Source: CAYUPI01 sp964446585
GTDB taxonomy: Bacteria > Verrucomicrobiota > Verrucomicrobiia > Limisphaerales > UBA8199
Length of the DNA stretch: 64,000 bases
Reading direction: 5' to 3'
Assembly: GCA_964446585.1 (NCBI GenBank)
Contig: CAYUPI010000015.1
Coordinates: 1 to 64,000 of the forward strand
In this document: positions 47,512 through 57,550 of the stretch, piece by piece
How positions within the stretch are numbered: the stretch's first letter is position 1
How the letters are laid out: the number at the start of each line of letters is the position of its first letter
Position numbers and translations under genes: made by a program
The notes under the pieces: model-generated
The model's database searches: none
What the model was told of the DNA's origin: nothing
The model's input: only the letters and a program-made list of their open reading frames with translations

Positions 47512-49935
47512 TCAATGGTCCTCAGGCTGAATAATGGGGGTGGCTGCTCGGTGCACTGACACGCGGAAATTGTCAAAACACGTTACGGCAGTGAAACCTT
47601 CCCCGCCAGTCGTGTGGTAAAAAGTGTTTCGGTAGATTGCAAATCCCAGGCGCAGCGGAGCGCCGTTCGTCGAAAAATCGGGATGCTTGGCCTCATTCAG
47701 GTCGAATTCACCTCGTGCGCGCCAACGGCTCAATTCCCACAGGTCACCGGCCCGGACCGCCGGAAATCGAAGCTGGAGCCAGCCACCGCCCGAGGTAACG
47801 TGCGTGATGGCCTCCACCCTCGATAGCAGGAAGAGCCGTCCGCCTTGCGCGGCGGTTGGCATGACCACGGGGTTGACAGTCTGGCCAAATGCCTCCGCAG
47901 GCTGTCGCGCCTCGACGAACATGTCGAACGCGCCTAGCGCGCCTTGCTGCGCTGGATCGAACAGGGCGCGAGCGTGAAAGCAACTGGCCATCATCGCCGC
48001 ACTATTGCTCAAGGCCATCGTGACTTGCCAACACGCGCCGGGATTGCCACGCGACCTCAAACGCACGCCCGAGGCGGACGCACTCGTCCCTCCGGTGTCC
48101 GCGCAAATGGACCAGTCTCCAGGCCCGAATTCGCCGTCCTGGATGGGAAACTGCCCCGGTGAGGGCCCGCGCGCTTCCATGGTCCAATTGTCAATCCTAA
48201 GGACGCTGCGGTGCCCGCCACGAGGATCATTGTCCCCTACAGCAAAGCCGAACTGAATCGGCCCGCCATCCGCGGAGAAGTCAGGGTGGTCGTGGGCGTC
48301 GCGCCGGAATTCCGCTTGGGCCGAGAAATCACGCGCGGTGAGGGCGCGGGCGCCACCTTCAGTCCAGCCGCCGTAGGCAATCGCGCGCGGCGGCGCCACA
48401 TAGCGGCGTCCTCGCTGCACGGCCACAACGCTCAGCAGTGGATTATCGAGCCCTTCCTGCACAGAGGCGAGCATGCTGACGTTGAGGGCGGTGATTGGGC
48501 CGCGTAAACCAGGCTCATAAATCGCGGACTTGTGGAGATTGAATCCGATCGCTTCTGCTTTGCTGCCGAGGCGAGTTGTGATTTCCCGGCATGGACCGGG
48601 CTGGCCGTCGGCGATTTGCGCGGCGGTCTGAGCCGCCGGCCCGTTGGTTTCTACCAGGAGAGTCCAGTTCGACACGGCAAAATCCTTGTCGATGAAGCTG
48701 AAGGTTAAAGCAGGTGCGCCCTCTTTCGCTTCACTCAGGGGGCTGATTTTGCGCGTGGCAAAGATCACCGCTGCCAGCGCCATGACCATCATGATCGAGG
48801 CAGCAACGAGGGCCGCATGCTTTCGCGCCCAGCGCCAGGCGCGCTCGGCCCTCCCGCGAGGTCGCGCGTGGATCGGTTCGCGCGCGAGAAAGCGCCCGAG
48901 TTCCTCCGCCACTTCCTGGGCCGAGTTGTAGCGTCGGGCGGGTTCTTTCTCAAGGCACTTGAGGCAAATGACGTCCAAGTCTGAAATCCGGAATCCAGGA
49001 GCCGAAGACCGAAGCTGTTCCGCGTCGAGACTGCCCGCCTTGGTTGCGTGGCTCGATACAGGGCGTGCCCGCAAGGGTGGCTCCGGCCCGGCGTCGATGA
49101 CTTGCAGGAGGACTTGCTCCATCGTTTGTCCCTGGAACGGCGGGCGGCCCGCCAGCAAGTGATACAGCACCGCTCCCAGCGAATAGACGTCCGTGCGCGG
49201 ACTTATCTCGCCGCGGCGGTTCGACATCTGTTCGGGCGCCAGGTACTGAGGCGAGCCCAACAACTGGCCTGTCGAGGTCAAATCCAATTCCGTGCTCAGG
49301 CGTTTGGCAAGACCGAAGTCGGTTACGCGGGGCTCGTCGAATTCGTCCACCAGGATATTCGACGGTTTGAGGTCACGGTGCAGAATGCCGCGCTGGTGGG
49401 CGAAATGGATCGCCGCCGCGACCTTTTGCACGTAGCGCGCCGCCCGCTCCGGCGCGAGCGGGCCAGCCTCGACCAGCTCTGACAAGTTGCGGCCCGCGAC
49501 ATATTCCATGGAAAAGAACGGACGGCCCCCATCCTCTCCGATGTCGTAAATCGCGACGATATTCGGATGGCGCAAACTGGCGGCAGCCTCCGCCTCAGTC
49601 TGGAACCTTCTCAGAAACTCGGGCTTGGGGTTGGGCCCGGCCAAAATCATCTTCACCGCGACGTCGCGATTCAGGCTGCGCTGACGCGCTCGATAAACGA
49701 TGCCCATTCCCCCGCGCGCGACTTCCTGGAGGATTTCGTAATCGCCAAGCCGCGTGCCGGCCGGCAATTGGCTTTCGAGCTGGGGTGCGGTGGGATCGCT
49801 TGCCTCAAGCTCCGCGCTCGGAGCCGCCAGCACAGCCCCAAGTCCTACCTTGGCGAGACAACGCGGGCAAAGCCCATCCCAACCACGGCGCGGCAACGCG
49901 GCTCCGCAGCCCGGACAGCTTCGAGCGGCGCTCAT
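47512..49935 (-). CDS. Transmembrane Ser/Thr protein kinase with duplicated periplasmic domain
   Basis: 807 residues. An N-terminal zinc ribbon (Cys7-x2-Cys10 and Cys23-x2-Cys26, in 'CPGCGAALPRRGWDGLCPRC') precedes a complete PknB-type kinase at about 65-355. Its motifs are Gly loop 'VARGGMGIVYRA', Lys95 in 'DVAVKMIL', 'ILHRDLKPSNILV' (Asp188) and 'DFGLA' (206-208). A single transmembrane helix lies at about 373-394. Outside are two tandem, related domains (about 411-590 and 598-797), each with a 'HPDFSxxGxPxxxGFA' motif at 550 and 751, probably ConA-like sandwiches. The architecture fits a sensor kinase. Upstream on the same strand are an RHS gene and an ECF sigma gene. Kinases with this zinc ribbon are often linked to ECF factors in the phylum. 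Confidence 0.9.
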   Translation of the reverse strand: MSAARSCPGCGAALPRRGWDGLCPRCLAKVGLGAVLAAPSAELEASDPTAPQLESQLPAGTRLGDYEILQEVARGGMGIVYRARQRSLNRDVAVKMILAGPNPKPEFLRRFQTEAEAAASLRHPNIVAIYDIGEDGGRPFFSMEYVAGRNLSELVEAGPLAPERAARYVQKVAAAIHFAHQRGILHRDLKPSNILVDEFDEPRVTDFGLAKRLSTELDLTSTGQLLGSPQYLAPEQMSNRRGEISPRTDVYSLGAVLYHLLAGRPPFQGQTMEQVLLQVIDAGPEPPLRARPVSSHATKAGSLDAEQLRSSAPGFRISDLDVICLKCLEKEPARRYNSAQEVAEELGRFLAREPIHARPRGRAERAWRWARKHAALVAASIMMVMALAAVIFATRKISPLSEAKEGAPALTFSFIDKDFAVSNWTLLVETNGPAAQTAAQIADGQPGPCREITTRLGSKAEAIGFNLHKSAIYEPGLRGPITALNVSMLASVQEGLDNPLLSVVAVQRGRRYVAPPRAIAYGGWTEGGARALTARDFSAQAEFRRDAHDHPDFSADGGPIQFGFAVGDNDPRGGHRSVLRIDNWTMEARGPSPGQFPIQDGEFGPGDWSICADTGGTSASASGVRLRSRGNPGACWQVTMALSNSAAMMASCFHARALFDPAQQGALGAFDMFVEARQPAEAFGQTVNPVVMPTAAQGGRLFLLSRVEAITHVTSGGGWLQLRFPAVRAGDLWELSRWRARGEFDLNEAKHPDFSTNGAPLRLGFAIYRNTFYHTTGGEGFTAVTCFDNFRVSVHRAATPIIQPEDH

Positions 49936-50063
49936 TTGGATTGCAAGGTGTGCTCACCACGACAGCACAGTTCTCGGAGAAAGAAAAGTCAAACTTCCTG
50001 CAGGAAAGGCGACAACTTCAGGCTGGCGCGTTGCAGAGCGGAATCAAAAAGTGCGAGATTAGG

Positions 50064-50087
50064 AGCGCGGACGAGGGTGTCCGCGCT
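50064..50087. terminator. Hairpin after the RHS gene, possible terminator
   Basis: agcgcggac (50064-50072) pairs perfectly with gtccgcgct (50079-50087), giving a 9-base stem and 6-base loop just 4 bases after the RHS stop on the minus strand. No T-run follows on that strand, so a factor-independent terminator is uncertain; mRNA-end protection is also possible. The stem resembles the other GC-rich hairpins of this window. The rest of the 156-base RHS-kinase gap shows no gene. Confidence 0.5.
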
Positions 50088-50091
50088 TGGG

Positions 50092-53000
50092 TCATCGGTA
50101 TGAGAAATTGTAAGGCTCGCTCTTGTTGTCCTTATCTTTTTTCGCCTTGCCGGTGTAAAGCTTCCTGAAAGCTACCGGTTTGCAGCAGTCAGCGTCCTTG
50201 GCTATTTTGCCTTCGATCAGGAGCTTGAAGTCGGTCGTCTTCTTATTGTAGCAGAAGATCGCGTGACAGTTGCACTTGCCGGCGAACGAAGTTGAAAATT
50301 CCTGGCACTCCCAGCCCTTGCTCATGAAATCTTTCAGCTTTTGCTTCACCTCCTCTTTCAACGCCTCTTTCGCCTTCTCTGCCAGTTTGCCAAGGACCGC
50401 TTCTGCGGTTTCAGCCAGCGACATTTCCCCGGAGAGCAACTTGGCCGTCTGATACGGCGCGGTGGCGATACCTGTGCCCATTTCCCACAGCAGGTCTGCC
50501 GCATTTTTTCCATGAACCGCTTTCATGCATTCGTAGGCGCCTTTGTCGTTAGGAAAATCCGGGTCTTTGCCAAGATCCATTTTCGCCTGGACCGCAAAGC
50601 TGTCCCACAATCCCGAATCGAACAGGCCCATCGGATCCACAGAACTGGCGGGATGATTGCCAACGTACGTAAATGTGTTCCCCAGGTTGCCCGGATCGCC
50701 CCAGGCGCCAATCATGTCGTGGGTCACGAAACGTCCGGCCCGCGGATCAAGGTAGCGCGTGCGGTAGTAGTACCAGCCCGTTTCAGGATCGAAGCGGCGA
50801 CCGGTGAACAGGCACGGATTGCCCGCGGCGGATTGAGCGAGGGGAGTTCCAAGCGCAGCAAAGAAGCTCGGTTGTCCAAAATCCTGGTAGTCGTAACGTT
50901 CGACCACCGCGCCGGTGGCGTCGCTCAAAGCCGTGACGTTGAAGAGGTCGTCCGCGTGGTAGAATACATTCGAGCCGCCGCGCTGCATTTGGAGGACTTC
51001 ATCGACGAACACACCGTAGACGTAAGTGGCCAGCGTTGCGGCGGCAGCGTTTTGCTCCTCGATTTCACGCCAGCCGTCGTAGAGGTAGCGCGTGGTGATT
51101 CCGTTGACAATTCTTCGGACCCGCCGGCCAAACGCGTCATAGGCATAGGCGGCGACGTTGCCGCTGCCGTCGTCCTCGAACGTCACCAGCCGATTGCGGA
51201 AATCGTAAGTGTACCGCCGCTCGTCGGGCTGGCCGCTGTTGATCTTGGTGAGGTTGCCGTTGAGATCGTATTCTCGGCTATCCATTGGCGTGGTCGTGTA
51301 CTGATTCATCTGGCGGTCGGCGATACCCGGCGAGGCCGACGCGGTGTAGGGGCCCGGATCGGGCTGGCCAACCACGCTTATCCGGTTGCCGACACCGTCC
51401 AGGTTGTACGTCGTGTCGCGCTGGATAGTGGGAACCGGGTCGGTCACGACAGCATGGGTGAGGCGGAAAGCGGCGTCGTAGGTGTAGGTTTGAGTCAGAC
51501 CGGGGCCGCCCGGTCGCGGGTCCTGGCGCAGGGTTTTGTTCGACGTCCGGTCCCAGCGCATGGTGCGGGCGTCCAGCACGATGCCACCGGCGATATTCGA
51601 GTGAGTGATGCCGATGAGGCGTTTGACGCCGAAATCACCTGTGGGATTGGGCAGTATGCCGTCGTAGGCGTAGCTGGCGCGGGTGCCATTGCCGTAATCG
51701 CGGCGCTCGAGCCGCTCCGGGCCGAAAAAGCGATAGAGTGCGATGAGGCCACCGGTATCGGAGACTTGCTGCTTGCGTTCCAGTTCGTCGAAGCGATTGG
51801 TAATCGTGCGTCCGCCGGGATAAGTGCTAGTAAGAGGGTTGCCTTCGCCGTCGAAGGTAGTGGTGACGACCGCCACCGGTCCGCCGGGGAGCAGTTGTTG
51901 GGTTTCGCGGGTCAAATGCGAAAGCGAATCGTAGGTGCGAGTCACCAGTGAATCATTGTCTTCGGCGCAGATAAGCCGGGACATGCCGTCGTATTGATAA
52001 TTCTCGTAGGTCGTGTCGGGCGAAACGCCCAGCCCGGGTGACACCAGCCTGTTGGTCAAGCGATTGAGCGGGTCAAAGGCATTAGTCAGCACAGTGCCGT
52101 TTGCGTCGATGGACTGGATCACGTTGTCGTGCGAGTCGTAACCAACGCTCGCGGTAGTGCCGTCGGCAAAAGCGCTGAGAATCTGCCGGTCCAACGCATC
52201 ATAGGCGTAGGCGCTCATGTTGGTCTTGTCGTCGGTCTGCGAAGTGAGGCGCGAATTGTCGTCCCACGTCTGAGATGTGACGACGTCCTCCGGATCGGTG
52301 AACACGCCGTTGTTATTCATGTCGCGAGCGGTGGAGAGAAGGCGGTTGAGGCCGTCGAAGCTGTTGCGGATGCGATTGCCATTGGCATCGGTGGTCAGCA
52401 CGGAGTTGTTACGTGAATCATAGGCGATGCGATTCGTGTTCGCGATGTTGTCCACGGACTGGAGCGCGCGGTCGAGGTTGTCGTATTCGCGGCTGGTCAC
52501 AAACGTCTGGTCGAGGCTGCCGAGGTCGGATTTTTCGAGTTCGGTGACAGTGCGCAGGTTGCTGCTGGCATCGTAAGCATAAGTTGTTGTGTTACCCTTG
52601 GCATCCGTTGTGGAGCTAAGCCGGTTGGCGGTATCGTAGCGGTTGGTCAGGCCGTGGCTGTTGTCGTCCACCACGGCAAGCACTTGGGAGTTGTCGCTGT
52701 AGATGGTGCGCACCGTAGAGAAGCCATCGCCAATGGGTGTTTGGGATGCGGGGTCGAAAAACGCCTGGTCGGTCTGGATGCGGCGGTTTAGCGCGTCGTA
52801 GGTGTGGGCAGTGTCTCTCAGGCGCACGTTGCCGGCGGCGCCCGGCAGATCGAGCAGTTCGCCATACAGCCGGCTCGAGACGAGATTGCCGTTGGGATCG
52901 TAGCGATTCGTGGCAACATTGCCCATCGCGTCGGTCGAGCTGGTGCGCCGGTTGAAACCGTCGTAAGCGTAGAACGTGGAGCGCGGCGCGTCTTCCAGGC

Positions 53001-56000
53001 CCTGCAATGTTTTGGCGACGTTGCGGTTGGCGTCGTAGTCGTGTTGCGTTGTGGATTGGTCGAAACTGCCGGGCGCGCGTGTTTCCTGGAAAACCAAATC
53101 GCGCTCGTCGTAAAGCGTGAACACCGTGTTGAGAGGCTGGCGACCGGCAGCGGCTTCGCCGGAAATGGAGTTGGTTGGATTGCGGTTGGGGTCGTATTGG
53201 ACCGCGGTCACGATGAACTCGGGGCGTTGACCGACGGGGATGTCGGCCAAGGTCAGCACGGTTGCGTCAAGATTGGCGTTGCCTTTCTCTTGAACGGTCC
53301 GGGTTCGATGATTGAGGATTTCGTATTCGTAGATGGTGGTGAAATTAGTATTGGCCTGGAGCGCGCCCGTTTCATCGCGGTTTTCGATATCCATCCGGAC
53401 CACGTTGTTGTTGGCATCATACCAGGTCAATGTCTCGTAGCGCACGCCGCTGCCGTCGGTGACTTCGCGTGACGACTGGCGGACGGTTTGATTGAGCGCA
53501 TTAACGGTGTACAGCGTGTCGTGCCCGCGCGGGTCAATCATGCGGGTGAGATTGCCGACGGCGTCGTATTCGTAACTTGTCGTGAGACTGAAACCGCCGT
53601 CATCGATGATGGACTGGCTCATGTAACCCGTTTGCGGGCCAGAGGTGTAATAGGTCATCGAATCTCGGCGACGGTAGCCGTTGCCATTGTCGGGCAGAAC
53701 ATGGGTAGTCCGCTGCCCGAACGAGTTATATTCGAAGTCTTCGACAATGCTCGGAATGGCGTGGACGGTGCGAGTGCGATTGCCGTGTGAGTCGTAAGTG
53801 TGGCGAGTTGCATTGCCACGCGCGTCGATCTGCCGGGTGACGAAATTGAATCCACAAGCGCCGCAAGAGGCGCCGGCATCGTAGTCGAAGTATTCCACGA
53901 GCTCCGTTTGATCGCCGCCGAGCGGCCCGGGCACATGCCGAACGCGGCGCACGTTGCCGCGAGAGCGGCGCACGGCCCACGGATCCTGATCCACTTCATG
54001 GACAAGCTCAGTGCTGTTGCCATTGGGGAACACTGTTCGAGTGAGTTGCGAATCGGCGTTATATTCGTAGCGGGTTTCGAAGTACGTCGGGTCACTGGCG
54101 CGGAGTTTGCCCGTGGGGCGGTTGGAGACGTCCGTGGTGGGCTGGCCGGCGACGGCTCGGCCGGTGTATTCGCGCATGTCCACTAAGAGGTTAAACGAGT
54201 TATAGAGGAACTCGGTCACATTGCCGACCCGGTCGTTAACGATGGTTTTTACAATGGCGAAGCCGTTCGTGGGCGAGGGAATCTGTGGCAGATAGACGTA
54301 TTCCAGTATGTTCGAGGGATCGCCCCAGGCCTGGCTCGCGAGGTGGTCGAAACTCGGGTCCGCTGGATTCTCGTTGGTGGCGTAGGTGTTCTGAAGGTAG
54401 GTCTGCCCTTTGGCATCTGTGATCGCGAGCAGGTTATGGTTGAGGCGATCGTCGCCAAAGCCCTTCGAATAGGTGTAAGTAACAGTCTTGCCGGAGGGGA
54501 AGTCGTTACCGTTGGGAGTGCCTGTAACGGGCGGTGAAGTCACGGATTTGAGGTCGCCGAAGGAACCGCCGGGATCGGCATTTTGATAATAGGCGTAATG
54601 GACCGAGCGGCCTGCGAAATCGGTTACTGAGTCGATGAACCCATCGGCGTTATAGGTCACGCTAATATTGCGGCCGAGCGTGTCGGTGACGTTGGTTAGG
54701 CGGCCATTTGCCGGATGGTAGCCGAAGGTAATTGCATTTCCGTTGCGATCGGTGATGGCCGCCAGCTTGCCGGCCGTCGGACTGCCATCCAGTGGAAAGA
54801 AGCGCCAGGTCCCCGTATCGGCAAAAGTCAGGACGAAGGAATTGCCGACGCCGAAATTGCCCAGGCTGAAGAATTGATTCGCGGCGAAACTGCTGTCGGG
54901 CAGGCGGAAGAACGTGTCCTGGCGGGTATTGCCGTCGAAAATATCCACGTTCGTGCCATTGGCCTCGACCCGCACGTTGTAGGAGAAGTCCCATCCATTT
55001 CCCTGGGCCGTGTTCGGCCCGATGCGCGAGCGGTATTTGCGCGCCCAGACAAAGTCCATTCCGCGACCCGGGATGCGAAGGTCAACATCGGATTCATAAA
55101 ACTCGCCGGAGAATAGATAGACCGGGTCACCGGCGGTATCTTTGGGGTTACCCGCATGGGCTGAGCTGGCGTCCACGCACATGGTGCAGGCCGTACAAGG
55201 CATGGCGGGGCTATTCTTGGGTTTTTCCTGGGAAACAGAGCGCGTGGTCCCTACGGTGACCGCGTTCAGGACAGAGCTGATGACCTGGCCTGTGTTTGTG
55301 TTGAACAATTCGATGGTGTGCGTGCCGGGCGACAAGGCAGGAATGGTCGCGGTGATGAGGGTATCGCTGACCACGGTTTGGTTGGCGAGCATCATACCGT
55401 CAATCCTGACCACGACCGATGCATTAAGCCCGCTGCCGTAGAAAAGGCCAAGCTGGCCGCCGGTTGGGTCTGTCTGGAAGGATTGTAGCGAGAGTTGAGG
55501 GCCCTGTGAGCTTCTGAGCCGAAACAGCCGATTCCCGCTCGGCGCGGCCAGGACGACCTGGTTAAGACCGTTCACGGTTGTTGCAGGCACAGTGATGGGC
55601 AGCCAGCGTGTCTGGGAAGGGGGAGCAGCCAGGCCGGTCGTGGATTCGAGCTGCCAAGGCAAGGGAGATTGCGGCCAGCCGAGAAACAGAGGATGGTTTT
55701 CGGGCGAGCTTGCCTGTTGAATGGTAAGGCGCACGGGCGGCACTTGGAATGCAGCGGCGTTGAGCTGCTGGATTTGAATCGGGGAAAGGGTGTAGGGGAA
55801 AATGGCCACCTCATCAATCACTCCGTGGAAAGGGCGCTGAGATCCGTAATCAGGGGCACCGCCGATCCACAGGTCGTTCGGACTCCCCGTGATAGGATTG
55901 GGTGCCTCTTTCCACGAGTTCAGCAGGCCATCAATGTAGAGCGAATTACTGGCGACGCCATCGTATGTACCCGCGAGAAAATGCCATTGGCTGTCATCTA

Positions 56001-57234
56001 TCCGGATGGTGCCAACCGCATCGTCATTATTGCCATCGGCGAAACGCGGATAGCCGTTCCAATCACAATCCAGGCGATAGGAAGTATCGCCTTTGCCGAC
56101 GAGGGTTTGGAAGATTCCGTTCGCCGGCTCCGCCTTGCACCACGCAACCATTGTCACTGGACCGGTTAAGTCCAAGCCTGCACCGGGGACGTCCAGATAG
56201 CCGTTCGAGCCATTGAATTGGCAGCCAAAATTGCCGACTCCAAAGCCTGGATAAGGGACCCCGGGTACGCCTGGTAATGTGAAAGTCTCGTAGGTGCCGT
56301 TGGCAGCGGGTCCGAGGCTGCCGCTGTTGACCGCTACAGGCAGCGCCGGTTCGTCCAGTCGCAAATAGATTAGCGGACTGCGGCCCAGCACCATCTGTGA
56401 ATAGGGAAACGGGGGTGATGCATTCGTGCCGTTCTGGTAATGAGCCGTAATTTCGGCTGCCGAGAGGACCGTACCGTAAATGGCCGGTTCATCAACTGCT
56501 CCGGGCCAGGCGAAGGCGCCATCGCTCCTCATGCCAATGGTGAGCGGCCCATTGATGTTGGGATTGAACGGGGGCGTGGCGATGGCCGTCGAGGCAACGC
56601 CATTGACATAGAGGGACGCGGTCGAGCCGTCATAGGTCGCGGCCAGGTGATACCATTTCCCAGCAATTATCGGCGCGCCCGCATTCAGATCGACGGCCGT
56701 GTTCGCCCCGTTGCCATTGTACATGCGCAGATTCCAACTGTTTCCGTTCTGATAAATGAGCCAACCCGAGCGATTGGCGCCAAAGGTGGCGGAGGAAATT
56801 GGGCACAGGGTTACCGCGTTGATGGCACTCGGCTTGAGCCAGGCCTCGACTGTGAAGGGTGCGTTGAGGCTCAGCGACGGACTGTACGGAACACCCACGG
56901 CTCCATCGAAGCGCGCCGCGGTGTCGGGACTGGCAACCAGGGCGCCGGTCACGCCGGGGCAGCCGCCAAAATAGCTTCCGTTGCCTTGGACACCCAGGGT
57001 GCCGAGATTATTTGCCTGGAGAGGCTGTTGGGGCGGCTGCGTGGTTTCATTGAGGCGAAAATTGACCAACGGATTCATCGCCTGTACCGCGGACGGGTAG
57101 GGTTGGGCGATTACCGAACTAGCCCATCCCAGCAGTGAGAGTAAACCCTGAACGGCGCATGCCCGGCTGTGCCAGCCTTTCTCGAAGAAACTATGTGAAT
57201 GAGATGGCGTAGGGGTGTGACGAAGGGCCTTCAT
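50092..57234 (-). CDS. Giant secreted RHS-repeat protein with LamG domains and Cys-rich C-terminus
   Basis: 2380 residues. A signal peptide (about 20-44, ending 'GWASSVIAQ') is followed by two LamG domains (about 50-270 and 280-500; 'WYHLAATYDGSTASLYVNG' and 'QWHFLAGTYDGVASNSLYIDG'), a verrucomicrobial tail-like module and a TIG-like segment. A DUF6531 start follows ('DTAGDPVYLFSGEFYE'), then dozens of YD repeats such as 'YDALDRQILSAFADG' and 'YDGMSRLICAEDN'. The RHS core is 'GRRFDPETGWYYYRTRYLDP', ending 'NHPASSVDPMGL'. The variable last 176 residues (from about 2205) begin with helices and end with a Cys-rich region (7 Cys in all, for example 'CNCHAIFCYNKK'). RHS shells usually encapsulate such tips. 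No immunity gene is evident downstream. Confidence 0.9.
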   Translation of the reverse strand: MKALRHTPTPSHSHSFFEKGWHSRACAVQGLLSLLGWASSVIAQPYPSAVQAMNPLVNFRLNETTQPPQQPLQANNLGTLGVQGNGSYFGGCPGVTGALVASPDTAARFDGAVGVPYSPSLSLNAPFTVEAWLKPSAINAVTLCPISSATFGANRSGWLIYQNGNSWNLRMYNGNGANTAVDLNAGAPIIAGKWYHLAATYDGSTASLYVNGVASTAIATPPFNPNINGPLTIGMRSDGAFAWPGAVDEPAIYGTVLSAAEITAHYQNGTNASPPFPYSQMVLGRSPLIYLRLDEPALPVAVNSGSLGPAANGTYETFTLPGVPGVPYPGFGVGNFGCQFNGSNGYLDVPGAGLDLTGPVTMVAWCKAEPANGIFQTLVGKGDTSYRLDCDWNGYPRFADGNNDDAVGTIRIDDSQWHFLAGTYDGVASNSLYIDGLLNSWKEAPNPITGSPNDLWIGGAPDYGSQRPFHGVIDEVAIFPYTLSPIQIQQLNAAAFQVPPVRLTIQQASSPENHPLFLGWPQSPLPWQLESTTGLAAPPSQTRWLPITVPATTVNGLNQVVLAAPSGNRLFRLRSSQGPQLSLQSFQTDPTGGQLGLFYGSGLNASVVVRIDGMMLANQTVVSDTLITATIPALSPGTHTIELFNTNTGQVISSVLNAVTVGTTRSVSQEKPKNSPAMPCTACTMCVDASSAHAGNPKDTAGDPVYLFSGEFYESDVDLRIPGRGMDFVWARKYRSRIGPNTAQGNGWDFSYNVRVEANGTNVDIFDGNTRQDTFFRLPDSSFAANQFFSLGNFGVGNSFVLTFADTGTWRFFPLDGSPTAGKLAAITDRNGNAITFGYHPANGRLTNVTDTLGRNISVTYNADGFIDSVTDFAGRSVHYAYYQNADPGGSFGDLKSVTSPPVTGTPNGNDFPSGKTVTYTYSKGFGDDRLNHNLLAITDAKGQTYLQNTYATNENPADPSFDHLASQAWGDPSNILEYVYLPQIPSPTNGFAIVKTIVNDRVGNVTEFLYNSFNLLVDMREYTGRAVAGQPTTDVSNRPTGKLRASDPTYFETRYEYNADSQLTRTVFPNGNSTELVHEVDQDPWAVRRSRGNVRRVRHVPGPLGGDQTELVEYFDYDAGASCGACGFNFVTRQIDARGNATRHTYDSHGNRTRTVHAIPSIVEDFEYNSFGQRTTHVLPDNGNGYRRRDSMTYYTSGPQTGYMSQSIIDDGGFSLTTSYEYDAVGNLTRMIDPRGHDTLYTVNALNQTVRQSSREVTDGSGVRYETLTWYDANNNVVRMDIENRDETGALQANTNFTTIYEYEILNHRTRTVQEKGNANLDATVLTLADIPVGQRPEFIVTAVQYDPNRNPTNSISGEAAAGRQPLNTVFTLYDERDLVFQETRAPGSFDQSTTQHDYDANRNVAKTLQGLEDAPRSTFYAYDGFNRRTSSTDAMGNVATNRYDPNGNLVSSRLYGELLDLPGAAGNVRLRDTAHTYDALNRRIQTDQAFFDPASQTPIGDGFSTVRTIYSDNSQVLAVVDDNSHGLTNRYDTANRLSSTTDAKGNTTTYAYDASSNLRTVTELEKSDLGSLDQTFVTSREYDNLDRALQSVDNIANTNRIAYDSRNNSVLTTDANGNRIRNSFDGLNRLLSTARDMNNNGVFTDPEDVVTSQTWDDNSRLTSQTDDKTNMSAYAYDALDRQILSAFADGTTASVGYDSHDNVIQSIDANGTVLTNAFDPLNRLTNRLVSPGLGVSPDTTYENYQYDGMSRLICAEDNDSLVTRTYDSLSHLTRETQQLLPGGPVAVVTTTFDGEGNPLTSTYPGGRTITNRFDELERKQQVSDTGGLIALYRFFGPERLERRDYGNGTRASYAYDGILPNPTGDFGVKRLIGITHSNIAGGIVLDARTMRWDRTSNKTLRQDPRPGGPGLTQTYTYDAAFRLTHAVVTDPVPTIQRDTTYNLDGVGNRISVVGQPDPGPYTASASPGIADRQMNQYTTTPMDSREYDLNGNLTKINSGQPDERRYTYDFRNRLVTFEDDGSGNVAAYAYDAFGRRVRRIVNGITTRYLYDGWREIEEQNAAAATLATYVYGVFVDEVLQMQRGGSNVFYHADDLFNVTALSDATGAVVERYDYQDFGQPSFFAALGTPLAQSAAGNPCLFTGRRFDPETGWYYYRTRYLDPRAGRFVTHDMIGAWGDPGNLGNTFTYVGNHPASSVDPMGLFDSGLWDSFAVQAKMDLGKDPDFPNDKGAYECMKAVHGKNAADLLWEMGTGIATAPYQTAKLLSGEMSLAETAEAVLGKLAEKAKEALKEEVKQKLKDFMSKGWECQEFSTSFAGKCNCHAIFCYNKKTTDFKLLIEGKIAKDADCCKPVAFRKLYTGKAKKDKDNKSEPYNFSYR

Positions 57235-57550
57235 ATCTCGCGTCTTTAGATAGGTTCTACGGCTGCGCTGATTCGCGGTTTCGCAAAGTGCAGCGAATCG
57301 TTACTTCCGAATAAAGCGAGTGCGCCATGCCTGTTGGGCTCCGGCCCTTCTTACGGCGGGGTAAACACCTACGGGACTGGATTTTCGCCATGACGATTCG
57401 ACTTCATCCAGCTGTTACTACCCTGTTCCAGCCCAACTATCACAGAATTGCTTTTCCTCCTTCTTCAGCTTTGGTTCGTGATCTTAATCCTAATCCCACT
57501 CTTAATCGCCCTCAGCCTGTGCTCCGACCTCCGCCCTCCGCACTCCCCCT
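57235..57550. other. Intergenic region upstream of the RHS gene
   Basis: This 316-base gap separates the ECF sigma stop from the RHS start. Plus-strand frames here are Pro/Arg-rich and have no support. It contains a C/T-rich tract (about 57480-57555) with repeated 'cttaatcctaatccc' type units, and must hold the RHS promoter or leader. No recognisable -35/-10 pair, hairpin or small RNA was found. Confidence 0.5.

Noticed and set aside
50092..57234. CRISPR-like or tandem DNA repeats within the RHS gene
   Set aside because: The repetition is at protein level (YD repeats) with variable DNA sequence and spacing; no identical direct repeats with spacers were seen.
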